A DNA stretch of 64,000 nt from Verrucomicrobiota bacterium (lineage in GTDB: Bacteria; Verrucomicrobiota; Verrucomicrobiia; Limisphaerales; JADJPG01), in NCBI GenBank assembly GCA_016713365.1, contig JADJPG010000010.1:74004-138003 (forward strand), read 5' to 3'. This document shows, in pieces, positions 54,569 to 62,703 of this stretch. The notes beneath the pieces are model-generated. The model was given only the letters and a program-made list of their open reading frames with translations, was not told the origin of the DNA and ran no database searches. Both the position numbers and the translations under genes were made by a program. Positions within the stretch are counted from its first letter, which is position 1. Each line of letters opens with the position of its first letter.

Positions 54569-55765
54569 TTAGATTCGCAGGAACAACTTCTTTCGATACA
54601 TCCAGAACAGAATCAGCCACAGCGCCAGCAGCACGGCGGAGCCCTGGAGCATCGGGGCGAAGGTGTCGCCGAAGAGCTTGAAGGCGTTCGGGCCGAGATG
54701 CGTTTTGAAGGAGCTGGCGATGAAGCCGTCCCACAGGTGCGCGATGCAGTAGGCGGCGATGGAGTTCATGCCGATGACCACGAGCGGAAACGACCAACCC
54801 TTCCATCCGCGCGCATCCACGACGGCGTAGAAGCCCGCCATGAACAGGAAGCACAGTCCGCCGCTGAAGAGCGCCCAGGTGGGAGTCCAGATGCGTTTCA
54901 CGATTGGGCAGACGCCGAGCAGATGCAGCGCGGTACCGAGCGCGAGGCACGCGGCGGAGGCGAGCAGCAGGCGCTTGAGCTTGGTCTTGTGCGGCAGATC
55001 GCTTTTCAGCCAGCCGCCCGCGAGCAGGCCAAGCAGCATGGTGGCGAGAGTGGGAACGAAGCTGAGCGTGAGGTAGCCGCCGCCGTTCGCCACGAACTCT
55101 TTCGCGCGCGGGAAGAGGTTGAGAAACCATTGGTCGAACGCCGAGCCGAGGTTGCCGTTCTTGTTCCAGTGCGCCGCGAAGCCGCTGGCGTGATGCGCCC
55201 AGTCCGGCGGCACGCCGACCTTCGCGTAGTCGAAGTCCGGCCCAGCCACCGGATAGAGCGCCCACGCCAGCCAGTAGCCAAAGAGCACGACGACGAGCGC
55301 GCCGAACTGCACGCGCGGTTTCGTGAGTCCCAACGCGAACAGGAATGGGTAGCCGAGGCCGATTTGCGTGAGGGTGTCTTCGAAGGTCCAGTTCGTTTGC
55401 GGACGTCCGACGGAGCGCAGGAAGACGCCGAGCAGAATCAAAATCAGCGAGCGCCAGAGCGCGTGGCCGGTCATGGCGACAGCGGATTGGCCCTTCGCCG
55501 CGCGGCTGGCGATGGAGAACGGCAGCGCCACGCCGACGAGGAACGAGAACGACGGTTGAATCATGTCGTGCAGCGAGCAGCCGACCCACTCGACGTGGCT
55601 GGTGTGGAAATCGAGGAACTTCCAGAACGCGCTGTCCGGATAGGCCTCCGCCACGCGGCCGACGTGCAGCACTTCAGCCATCATGAGGAACATGACGAAG
55701 CCGCGGTAGGCGTCCATCGAAGTCAGGCGGGCGGGCGCGGCTGAAGAGGAAGTCTGAGTCTTCAT
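54569..55765 (-). CDS. NagX/HGSNAT-like membrane acyltransferase (DUF5009)
   Basis: A 398-residue membrane protein with about ten hydrophobic segments. The N-terminal motif LTSMDAYRGFVMFLMMAEV and the HDMIQPSFSFLVGVALPFSI segment are typical of bacterial homologues of heparan-alpha-glucosaminide N-acetyltransferase (YeiB/NagX/DUF5009). These proteins are predicted to acetylate amino sugars across the membrane, or to transport them. It is coupled to the thioesterase gene by a TGATG overlap (stop and start share one base at 55765). Substrate unknown. Confidence 0.82.
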   Translation of the reverse strand: MKTQTSSSAAPARLTSMDAYRGFVMFLMMAEVLHVGRVAEAYPDSAFWKFLDFHTSHVEWVGCSLHDMIQPSFSFLVGVALPFSIASRAAKGQSAVAMTGHALWRSLILILLGVFLRSVGRPQTNWTFEDTLTQIGLGYPFLFALGLTKPRVQFGALVVVLFGYWLAWALYPVAGPDFDYAKVGVPPDWAHHASGFAAHWNKNGNLGSAFDQWFLNLFPRAKEFVANGGGYLTLSFVPTLATMLLGLLAGGWLKSDLPHKTKLKRLLLASAACLALGTALHLLGVCPIVKRIWTPTWALFSGGLCFLFMAGFYAVVDARGWKGWSFPLVVIGMNSIAAYCIAHLWDGFIASSFKTHLGPNAFKLFGDTFAPMLQGSAVLLALWLILFWMYRKKLFLRI

Positions 55766-56166
55766 CAGGAAGCTTTGGTTTTTCGCGCGACGCGTTTGGC
55801 GAAGCTCTCGACACGGATGACGCCGCGCTTGTGCAGGCCGCGCGCGATGACTTCGTGCTCATCACGCGCTTCGACGTGAAAGGTGATGCTCGCGCCTTCG
55901 GACGCGATTACGCGCGCAAGGCAGGTGACGTTCGCACCCAGCGGCGTCGGAGCGAGGTGACGAATCTCGATCTCCGCCCCGACGGTTCGCTCGTTCGCGT
56001 CGAGGAACGGATACATCGCTTCGCGCGCGGTGCGTTCGAGCAGTCCGATGAGTCGCGGCGTGCTGAGGACCGCAGGCATGCCGTCCGTGGCGAAATCGAT
56101 GACGTGTTCCTGCGCGACGGTGAACTTGAGCTCGCCGGTGGTGCCGACTTTCGGACGGGATTTCAT
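55765..56166 (-). CDS. Hotdog-fold acyl-CoA thioesterase (FlK-like)
   Basis: A 133-residue protein from the ATG complementary to 56164-56166 (MKSRPKVGTTGELKFTVAQE). It follows the fluoroacetyl-CoA thioesterase FlK pattern with the catalytic residues T36 and E44 in STPRLIGLLERTA and H70 in IEIRHLAP, matching FlK T42, E50 and H76 with a constant offset of six. Most FlK relatives are general acyl-CoA thioesterases, so specific fluoroacetate detoxification is unlikely without other evidence. It overlaps the downstream DUF5009 gene by one base. Confidence 0.83.
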   Translation of the reverse strand: MKSRPKVGTTGELKFTVAQEHVIDFATDGMPAVLSTPRLIGLLERTAREAMYPFLDANERTVGAEIEIRHLAPTPLGANVTCLARVIASEGASITFHVEARDEHEVIARGLHKRGVIRVESFAKRVARKTKAS

Positions 56167-56261
56167 CGGGCGGATTTGAGCAGTGGCCCGGACGAAGGAC
56201 AAACAGGAAATGCAGCGGCAAGGTATTGCCAACGCCGCCCTGCTCTCTTCACTATGCGTCC

Positions 56262-57149
56262 ATGTTCTCCATCAGTCCCAATCAGGTCAGTCGTGTCGCT
56301 TTCGTTTCGGTGCTGCTCGCGTTGATTTCTCTCTGCTCAGCACGCGCTGCGTCGGATGCCGTTCAGCCCATCAGTCTCACGGTGGCGACTTTCAATCTCC
56401 GATTCGCCAGCGACAAGGGACCGAACGCGTGGCCGGACCGGCGTCCTGTCATGAAAGCGTGTTTCAAGCAGATGGCCGCGGACGTCATCGGCACGCAGGA
56501 AGGTGTTTATTCCCAGCTCCGGGACATCGCCGCCGATTTGCCAGACTACGAATGGATCGGTACCGGACGCGATGGCGGCAGCCGCGGCGAGTTCATGGCG
56601 ATCTTCTATCGCAAGGCGCGGCTGGAACCATTGGAGTTCGATCACTTCTGGCTGTCCGACACGCCAAACGTCATCGCCTCCACGAACTGGGGCAACACGA
56701 ACCGGCGCATGACGACGTGGGTGCGTTTTCGCGAACGGAAAACGGGACGCGAGTTCGTCGTCTTCAACACGCATCTCGATCACGCCGTGGTCGCAGCGCG
56801 GGAAAAAGGCGCGGCGTTGATCCGCCAGCGCATCGAACAACTCACCAACGGTCTGCCCGTATTGTTGATCGGCGACTTCAATGCCGAGCCCGGCAAGGAG
56901 AAGACTTACAACTCGCTGGTGAGCGACGGCTTTCTGAGCGACGCGTGGACGACGGCGGCGAAGCGCAAGAACGACGGCATCGAAACCTTCCACAACTTCA
57001 AGGGGCCGCGCCAGGGTCCGTACCGCATCGATTGGATTCTCACGCGCGGGCCATGGGAGGTGCCCGAGGCGGAGGTCTTCATCTTCTCGCGACGAAACCA
57101 GTTTCCCAGCGATCACCATCCCGTCGTGGCCCGGCTGAGATTGCGTTGA
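56262..57149 (+). CDS. Secreted endonuclease/exonuclease/phosphatase family protein
   Basis: A 295-residue protein from ATG 56262 with a signal peptide (VAFVSVLLALISLCSARAAS). EEP motifs: VATFNLRFASDKGPNAW, VIGTQEGVYSQL (metal glutamate), FVVFNTHLDHAVVAAR, LLIGDFNAEPGK and the terminal FPSDHHPVVARLRL with the catalytic Asp-His. YRIDWILTRG near 260 is also usual. It is close to secreted EEP proteins often annotated as endonucleases; a phosphodiesterase acting on extracellular substrates is likely, but which one is not known. Confidence 0.87.
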   Translation: MFSISPNQVSRVAFVSVLLALISLCSARAASDAVQPISLTVATFNLRFASDKGPNAWPDRRPVMKACFKQMAADVIGTQEGVYSQLRDIAADLPDYEWIGTGRDGGSRGEFMAIFYRKARLEPLEFDHFWLSDTPNVIASTNWGNTNRRMTTWVRFRERKTGREFVVFNTHLDHAVVAAREKGAALIRQRIEQLTNGLPVLLIGDFNAEPGKEKTYNSLVSDGFLSDAWTTAAKRKNDGIETFHNFKGPRQGPYRIDWILTRGPWEVPEAEVFIFSRRNQFPSDHHPVVARLRLR

Positions 57150-57214
57150 GGCCCGCGCCCGCGAGCGAGCCGAAAACCCTTTCGCTGCGCGGAGGCAGCT
57201 GCTACAACGCGCCC

Positions 57215-58030
57215 ATGTCTTCCGCAATGAAGCTGGGATTTCTGGGCGCAGGAAAGATGGCGTCCGCCCTCGCCAAAGGATTCATTCACGCCGGTCTCGC
57301 GACGGGTGATTCCATCATCGCCAGCGATCCCTACGAAGCCGCGCGCGCGAGCATCGCGAAGGACGCGGGCATTCGCACGACGGCTTCCAATCTGGACGTC
57401 CTCAATGCGTCCGAGGTCATCATCCTGGCCGTGAAACCGGATCAGGTGAGCGCCGTCCTCGCGGAAGCTCAGCCTCATTTCACAGGCAAGCACCTGCTCA
57501 TTTCGATTGCCGCGGGCGTCACGCTCGCCCGCATGGAATCAGCGTTGCCCGCCGGCGCGAAGGTCGTTCGCGTGATGCCGAATACTCCGGCACTCGTGGG
57601 CGCATCGGCGTCGGGCTTTGCACTCGGCAAAGCGGCGGGCGCAGAGGAAGCGCAGCTGGTTCAGAAGCTGTTGTCGGCGGTCGGCACGGCGTATCAGGTG
57701 AAAGAATCGCTGCTCGATGCGGTGACTGGCCTAAGCGGCAGTGGCCCTGCGTATGTGTTCCTGATGATCGAGGCGTTGAGCGACGGCGGCGTGGCAGCCG
57801 GGCTCCCACGCGACATCGCGACGAAGCTAGCCGCGCAGACATTGCTCGGCAGCGCGAAGCTGCTGCTCGAGACCGGTCAACATCCGGGTGCGCTCAAGGA
57901 CATGGTGACCAGTCCCGGCGGCACGACGATCGACGGACTGCATGAATTGGAGAAAGGCGGACTGCGTGCAGCATTGATCAACGCCGTCCGCGCCGCCGCA
58001 GAGAAATCAAAGAAGCTCGGCCAGGGTTGA
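57215..58030 (+). CDS. proC: Pyrroline-5-carboxylate reductase
   Basis: A 271-residue protein from ATG 57215. It catalyses the last step of proline synthesis, reducing pyrroline-5-carboxylate with NAD(P)H. LGFLGAGKMASALAKG near the start is the dinucleotide-binding loop, VIILAVKPDQVSAVL and VVRVMPNTPALVGASASGFA follow, and the signature LSGSGPAYVFLMIEALSDGG with GLPRDIATKLAAQTLLGSA is complete, ending in TSPGGTTIDGLHELEKGGLR. The open frame extends far upstream to 56183, but that part is antisense or out-of-frame sequence of the preceding gene. It is 7 bases before the AI-2E family gene. Confidence 0.96.
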   Translation: MSSAMKLGFLGAGKMASALAKGFIHAGLATGDSIIASDPYEAARASIAKDAGIRTTASNLDVLNASEVIILAVKPDQVSAVLAEAQPHFTGKHLLISIAAGVTLARMESALPAGAKVVRVMPNTPALVGASASGFALGKAAGAEEAQLVQKLLSAVGTAYQVKESLLDAVTGLSGSGPAYVFLMIEALSDGGVAAGLPRDIATKLAAQTLLGSAKLLLETGQHPGALKDMVTSPGGTTIDGLHELEKGGLRAALINAVRAAAEKSKKLGQG

Positions 58031-58037
58031 ACGTACC

Positions 58038-59312
58038 ATGAGCTTTCCACCTCCCAGCCCGAAGCAGGCAAACATTATCTGGCTCGCGCTCACCGGAATC
58101 GCCATCGCCACGTTGGTCCTCCTGGTGGTCGCGTTGATCTGGGGCGCCGGCCAGGCGTTGCAGATCCTGTCACCCGTCATTTGGCCGCTCGCCATTGCCG
58201 GTGTGATCGCCTATCTGCTCGATCCGGTGGTGGACAAACTGGAGACGCGTGGCATCCCTCGTACCCGCGCGATCATCATGGTTTTTGCCTGCGCCGTGGT
58301 GCTGATGCTGGCATTGCTCGGCAGCGTGGTGCCGCAGATCGTTACGGAGACGCACGATCTCGCCAAACGGGTTCCCGGCTACTCGCAGAACATTCAAAGC
58401 CGGGTCCAGAAATGGATCAACAACCCGCCGCCGACGTTGCGTCGATTGCTGGATCGCTCCTCCGCCACCACGCCCACGATGTCAACGAACGACACGGCGG
58501 ACATTCCTCAATCAACAGTCCAAACGACGAACGTCGTCAGCGCCGCTTCGACCAACACCGTGGGCGGCTCAACCATCGAGGAAGACTCGGCAAATGCATT
58601 TTGGAGCAAGGTGCTCGGCACTGACACCGTGAAGTCCGCCGCGGACTGGTTCGCCAAGATGGCGCCAAAGGCCGCCTCTTGGGCGGGCGAACAAATCTCC
58701 CGCGTCGCGTCCTTTTTCGGGCTGCTCGCCGGCCTCGCGCTCGTTCCCGTTTACGCGTTTTACTTCCTGCTGGAAAAACGTGGCATCGAAACGCACTGGA
58801 CGGATTACCTGCCGGTGAAGAAATCCGGCTTCAAGAACGAGCTCATCTTCATCATCAAATCGATCAACGATCACTTGATTTCCTTCTTCCGCGGCCAGGT
58901 GCTCGTCGCGATCTGCGATGGCATTTGTTATACGATTGGTTTTTTGATCATCGGTCTGCCCTACGCAGTGTTGCTCGGCGCCGTCGCCATCGTGCTGACC
59001 ATGATTCCCTTTCTCGGTGCCATCGCGACGTGCGCCGCAGCCCTGGTGATTGCGTTCGTGCAATTCGGCGACTGGCAGCATCCGCTGCTGGTGCTCGCCG
59101 TGTTCGCGGTCGTGCAGTCTCTGGAGGGATTCGTGATTCAGCCAAAGATCATGGGCGACCGAACTGGGTTGCATCCGTTGACGATCATCATCGCGGTGAT
59201 GGTGGGAACCAGCGTGCTCGGTGGCATCCTCGGCGGCATCCTTGCGATTCCAATGACCGCCGCCGGAAAAGTGCTGATGCTTCGCTACGTCTGGAAGCAA
59301 CGCGAAGCGTAG
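58038..59312 (+). CDS. AI-2E family transporter (YhhT/PerM-like)
   Basis: A 424-residue membrane protein. Hydrophobic segments near 13-60 are followed by a long soluble stretch (about 100-215) with a Ser/Thr-rich low-complexity part at about 145-180, and then helices from about 225 on, including AICDGICYTIGFLIIGLPYA, LTMIPFLGAIATCAAALVIA and LEGFVIQPKIMGDRTGLHPL, which is the family's hallmark segment. Members are proposed to export autoinducer-2 or act as sodium/proton antiporters; the role here is unknown. It lies 7 bases after proC, likely in one operon. Confidence 0.88.
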   Translation: MSFPPPSPKQANIIWLALTGIAIATLVLLVVALIWGAGQALQILSPVIWPLAIAGVIAYLLDPVVDKLETRGIPRTRAIIMVFACAVVLMLALLGSVVPQIVTETHDLAKRVPGYSQNIQSRVQKWINNPPPTLRRLLDRSSATTPTMSTNDTADIPQSTVQTTNVVSAASTNTVGGSTIEEDSANAFWSKVLGTDTVKSAADWFAKMAPKAASWAGEQISRVASFFGLLAGLALVPVYAFYFLLEKRGIETHWTDYLPVKKSGFKNELIFIIKSINDHLISFFRGQVLVAICDGICYTIGFLIIGLPYAVLLGAVAIVLTMIPFLGAIATCAAALVIAFVQFGDWQHPLLVLAVFAVVQSLEGFVIQPKIMGDRTGLHPLTIIIAVMVGTSVLGGILGGILAIPMTAAGKVLMLRYVWKQREA

Positions 59313-59336
59313 GCTCCACGCCGCAACTGCAGTTCG

Positions 59337-60440
59337 TCACTTCCCGAAGAATTCCCGCACCTTCGCCACCACGTAGTCCACCTGTTCGTCGGTGAGCTCG
59401 GGATACATGGGCATCGGGAGAATCCGTTTCGACACTGCTTCGGCCACTGGAAAATCTCCCTCGCGATAACCGAGATCGGCGTAGACCGTCTGCAAGTGCA
59501 ACGGTCGAGGATAGTAAATGATCGTCGGCACGCCCCGCTCCGCAAGGAACTGCTGAAGCTCATCGCGGCGATCAGAAAGGAACGCGTAAACGTGGAAGAC
59601 GTGATTGTTCCCCGGCGCAGTCACCGGGAGATCCAGCGGAAGGCCGGCGAAACCATCCGAGTAGCGTTTCGCAATCGCGGCGCGGCGCGCGTTCCACGCG
59701 TTCAGATGCGGCAGCTTGACCCGCAGAATCGCGGCCTGAATTTCATCCAGACGCGAATTAAAGCCGTGCAAGTCGTGGAAGTAACGGCGCTCAATGCCAT
59801 GCACGCGCAGCATCTTCAATCGCTTCGCCAGCGCCTCGTCGTTCGTCACGACCATGCCGCCGTCACCATCCGCACCGAGGTTCTTCGTGGGATAGAAGCT
59901 AAAGCAGCCGAGCCGTCCAATGCCACCGACCGGCTGGCCATTGAAGGTCGCGCCGATCGCCTGCGCACAATCTTCGACGATTTGAATTCCGCGCGGTTCC
60001 GCGAGCGCCTTGAGCGCGTCAAGCGGCGCCGCCTGACCGAAGAGATGAACCGGAATGATCGCCTTGGTCCGAGGTGTCAGCTTCTTTGCGACATCCTGAG
60101 GATCAATCAAGAACGTGCGCGGATCGACGTCCGCAAAGGCCACGCGCGCGCCCATCTGATGAATTGATTCCGCCGGGGCGATGTAGGTGAACGGCGTGGT
60201 GATGACCTCGTCACCCGGGCCGATCTCCAGCGCCCGCAAGGCCAGCGTGAGCGCATCCGAACCGGAATTCACACCGATGCCGAAACGGGACCCCGTATAG
60301 GCCGCCACCTCCTGCTCGAAGGCGGTGACGTTCGGACCGAGGATGTAATGCGCGCCGGCGAGGACCTTCTCCACCGCCGGAAGGAGTTCGTTTTTGAGCG
60401 TGTGGTACTGCGCGGCGAGATTCAGAAAGGGAACTTGCAC
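59337..60440 (-). CDS. DegT/DnrJ/EryC1-type sugar aminotransferase
   Basis: A 367-residue PLP enzyme. The start VPFLNLAAQYHTLKNELLPA, GVNSGSDALTLALRAL, TPFTYIAPAESIHQMGARVA, VEDCAQAIGATFNGQPVG and the PLP lysine in FSFYPTKNLGADGDGGMVVT are all as in the family, which transfers amino groups to keto-sugars used in polysaccharide or glycan synthesis (for example WecE, WbpE). It could serve the polysaccharide locus at 35-41 kb, although it is 20 kb away. It converges with the AI-2E gene. Confidence 0.92.
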   Translation of the reverse strand: MQVPFLNLAAQYHTLKNELLPAVEKVLAGAHYILGPNVTAFEQEVAAYTGSRFGIGVNSGSDALTLALRALEIGPGDEVITTPFTYIAPAESIHQMGARVAFADVDPRTFLIDPQDVAKKLTPRTKAIIPVHLFGQAAPLDALKALAEPRGIQIVEDCAQAIGATFNGQPVGGIGRLGCFSFYPTKNLGADGDGGMVVTNDEALAKRLKMLRVHGIERRYFHDLHGFNSRLDEIQAAILRVKLPHLNAWNARRAAIAKRYSDGFAGLPLDLPVTAPGNNHVFHVYAFLSDRRDELQQFLAERGVPTIIYYPRPLHLQTVYADLGYREGDFPVAEAVSKRILPMPMYPELTDEQVDYVVAKVREFFGK

Positions 60441-60475
60441 AGAATGGAAATGGTCGTTGGGTTGCGGAACAGAAA

Positions 60476-61270
60476 TTATTTCGCCGGCTGAAACTGCGCC
60501 TTGGCTTCCGGCATACGCTTCTTCAGATCCTTGATGCGAACCTCGTCCAGCGGATGCGTGCGTAGAAAAGACGGCGTTCCCCCGCCACCACTCTGCTTAT
60601 TGACGGCGGCAAAGCGTTCCCAGAATGCCACTGACGCCTCTGGATCGTAGCCCGCCTTCGCCATGTAGATCAGCCCGCGCCAGTCCGCTTCAGACTCCTG
60701 CTGGCGACTGTGCGGCAACAGAAAGCCCACCTGTGTTCCTGCGCCATAAAGCTGACTGAATGCCTGCGTCCATTTCGGATTCTTCGCATCCACATAAGCA
60801 CCGAGCCCCTGGCCGAAGGCATCCACCGCCATGCCCTGGCTGACGCGCTCGCGGCCATGCTGCAAAGTGGCGTGCGCCACTTCGTGTCCCATCACCGCGG
60901 CCAGACCGGCGTCGTCCTTCGTGATCGGCAGAATGCCGGTGTAGATACCAATCTTCCCGCCGGGCAGACAGAAGGCGTTCGCCTCCTTACTCTCGAACAC
61001 CACGAACTCCCACTGAGCGCCGGGCAGATTGACGACGGACGAGATTCGTTTACCCACGCGTTGGACGAGCGCATTTGCCGCCGGATCTTTGCTGATCGGC
61101 GTCTCCTTCTTCATCTGCTCAAAGCTCGAAAGCCCAAGCGCAGTGATTTCACCTTCGGAGACCAACAGGAACTGACGGCGACCTGTCTCCGGATTGGTGA
61201 TGCAACCCACGACAACACCAATCACCACCGTCAAGAGCACGGCAGTAACTGCGAAATTGAAACGTTTCAT
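60476..61270 (-). CDS. M48 family metallopeptidase lipoprotein
   Basis: A 264-residue protein with a lipoprotein signal (FAVTAVLLTVVIGVVVGCIT, lipobox VVGC with C23). The zinc site is HEVAH at 129-133 with the third ligand in RQQESEADWRG near 190, and VSQGMAVDAFGQGLGAY lies between. It resembles the Loi/BepA-like secreted M48 peptidases that keep the outer membrane in order. It lies 35 bases upstream of the aminotransferase gene on the same strand and diverges from the racemase gene. Confidence 0.9.
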   Translation of the reverse strand: MKRFNFAVTAVLLTVVIGVVVGCITNPETGRRQFLLVSEGEITALGLSSFEQMKKETPISKDPAANALVQRVGKRISSVVNLPGAQWEFVVFESKEANAFCLPGGKIGIYTGILPITKDDAGLAAVMGHEVAHATLQHGRERVSQGMAVDAFGQGLGAYVDAKNPKWTQAFSQLYGAGTQVGFLLPHSRQQESEADWRGLIYMAKAGYDPEASVAFWERFAAVNKQSGGGGTPSFLRTHPLDEVRIKDLKKRMPEAKAQFQPAK

Positions 61271-61407
61271 GACTCGATCAAAACAGAGTCAACTGGAGCC
61301 GACAAGTGGAGGTTTGTGAGATCAAGAGCGCCGCGCGCGGCTTTTGACGTTGGCGGAGGTTGGCATTTCCGCTACTCGTTGGGGAAACAACTGAACGCAT
61401 TTTGATC

Positions 61408-62670
61408 ATGAAAGTGAATCTCGCCTACGGCCAGGGCTATCTCCCGGTGGAATTTCCGAAAGACCGCACCACCGTCATCGCCCCAAACCATACGGCCGGC
61501 CTGAAGGACGAGCGCGCCGCCATCATCAATGCGCTGGAGAATCCGATCGGCTCAAAGCCGCTGAAGGAGCTCATCAAGCCCGGCGACAAGATTTGCATTT
61601 CCTTTACCGACATCACGCGTGCGACTCCCAACGACCGGGTGATTCCCTGGCTGCTCCAGCACCTGAGCCACGTCCCGCGCGAGAACATCACGTTGCTGAA
61701 CCAGCTCGGCACGCACCGCCCGAACACCACGGCTGAGCTGGAGAAGATGCTCACCCCGGAAGTCGTGCGAGATTATCGCGTGCTCAATCACGAACCGGAG
61801 AACCACGACGCGCACGTCCAGCTCGGAACCACGCGAACCGGCGTGCCAGCGCTAATCAACCGGCACGTGGTCGAAGCCGATGTCCGGATCATCACCGGCT
61901 TCATCGAGCCGCACTTCTTCGCGGGCTTCAGCGGCGGCATCAAGGGCATCTGCCCCGGCACCGCAGCGCTGGAAACCGTGATGAGCAACCATGGCGTGCA
62001 GAACATCGGCGATCCGAGCGCGACCTTCGGCATCAACGAAGGCAATCCACTGTGGGAGGAATTACGCGACATCGCCCTCCGCGTCGGCCCAAGCTTTGTG
62101 CTGAACGTGACGCTTAACGAAGAACGCAAAATCACCAACGTCTTCGCGGGCGACATCATCAAGGCCCACAAAGTCGGCACGGAATTCGTCCGCAAGTCCG
62201 CGATGCAGAAAGTCGAAGCACCGTTCGACGTGGTGGTGACCACAAACAGCGGCTACCCGCTCGACATGAATCTTTATCAGGGCGTGAAAGGAATGAGCGC
62301 CGGCGCGCGTGTCATCAAACCGGGCGGGACACTCATCCTCGCCGCCGAATGCCGCGAAGGTGTTCCCGCAAAAAGTCCGCTCGATCAACTACTGCGCAGC
62401 GCGAATAGTCCGGAGGAGATTTTGACCATGCTGGCCACGCCGGGATTTGTTCGACCCGAACAGTGGCAGGCGCAGATTCAAGCCTTGGTGCAGCGCAAGG
62501 CGCGGGTATTGATTCACAGCTCGCTGCCGGATGAAGTCGTTCGTGCGTGTCATCTCACGCCATGTCCCGACATCGGCGCGGAGGTGAAGAGCTGCTTGGA
62601 GAAGCTGGGGCCGGAGGCACGCGTCGCCGTGCTGCCGCAAGGTCCGCTGACAATCCCTTATCTCGGTTGA
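61408..62670 (+). CDS. LarA-type nickel-pincer racemase family protein
   Basis: A 420-residue protein from ATG 61408 (MKVNLAYGQGYLPVEFPKDR). It follows the lactate racemase LarA family. The catalytic residues align with a constant offset of five to Lactobacillus plantarum LarA: H103, H169, K179 and H195 here for H108, H174, K184 and H200. The key segments are QLGTHRPNTT, GFIEPHFFAGFSGGIKGICP and VMSNHGVQNI. LarA needs the nickel-pincer nucleotide made by LarB, LarC and LarE, none of which is encoded in this window. Many LarA homologues racemise or epimerise other 2-hydroxyacids, so lactate is not assured. Confidence 0.88.
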   Translation: MKVNLAYGQGYLPVEFPKDRTTVIAPNHTAGLKDERAAIINALENPIGSKPLKELIKPGDKICISFTDITRATPNDRVIPWLLQHLSHVPRENITLLNQLGTHRPNTTAELEKMLTPEVVRDYRVLNHEPENHDAHVQLGTTRTGVPALINRHVVEADVRIITGFIEPHFFAGFSGGIKGICPGTAALETVMSNHGVQNIGDPSATFGINEGNPLWEELRDIALRVGPSFVLNVTLNEERKITNVFAGDIIKAHKVGTEFVRKSAMQKVEAPFDVVVTTNSGYPLDMNLYQGVKGMSAGARVIKPGGTLILAAECREGVPAKSPLDQLLRSANSPEEILTMLATPGFVRPEQWQAQIQALVQRKARVLIHSSLPDEVVRACHLTPCPDIGAEVKSCLEKLGPEARVAVLPQGPLTIPYLG

Positions 62671-62703
62671 GTTCGGTGCGGCAATCAGCCGGCGTCCCAA
62701 ACT

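Noticed and set aside
56183..57214. Long upstream extension of proC
   Set aside because: Out of frame with the exonuclease-phosphatase gene on the same strand and without similarity to ProC; the ATG at 57215 gives the standard ProC N-terminus.
57163..57214. Further copy of the REP-like element before proC (GGAGGCAGCTGCTACAAC)
   Set aside because: Only the GCTGCTAC terminus matches, too short to call a copy.
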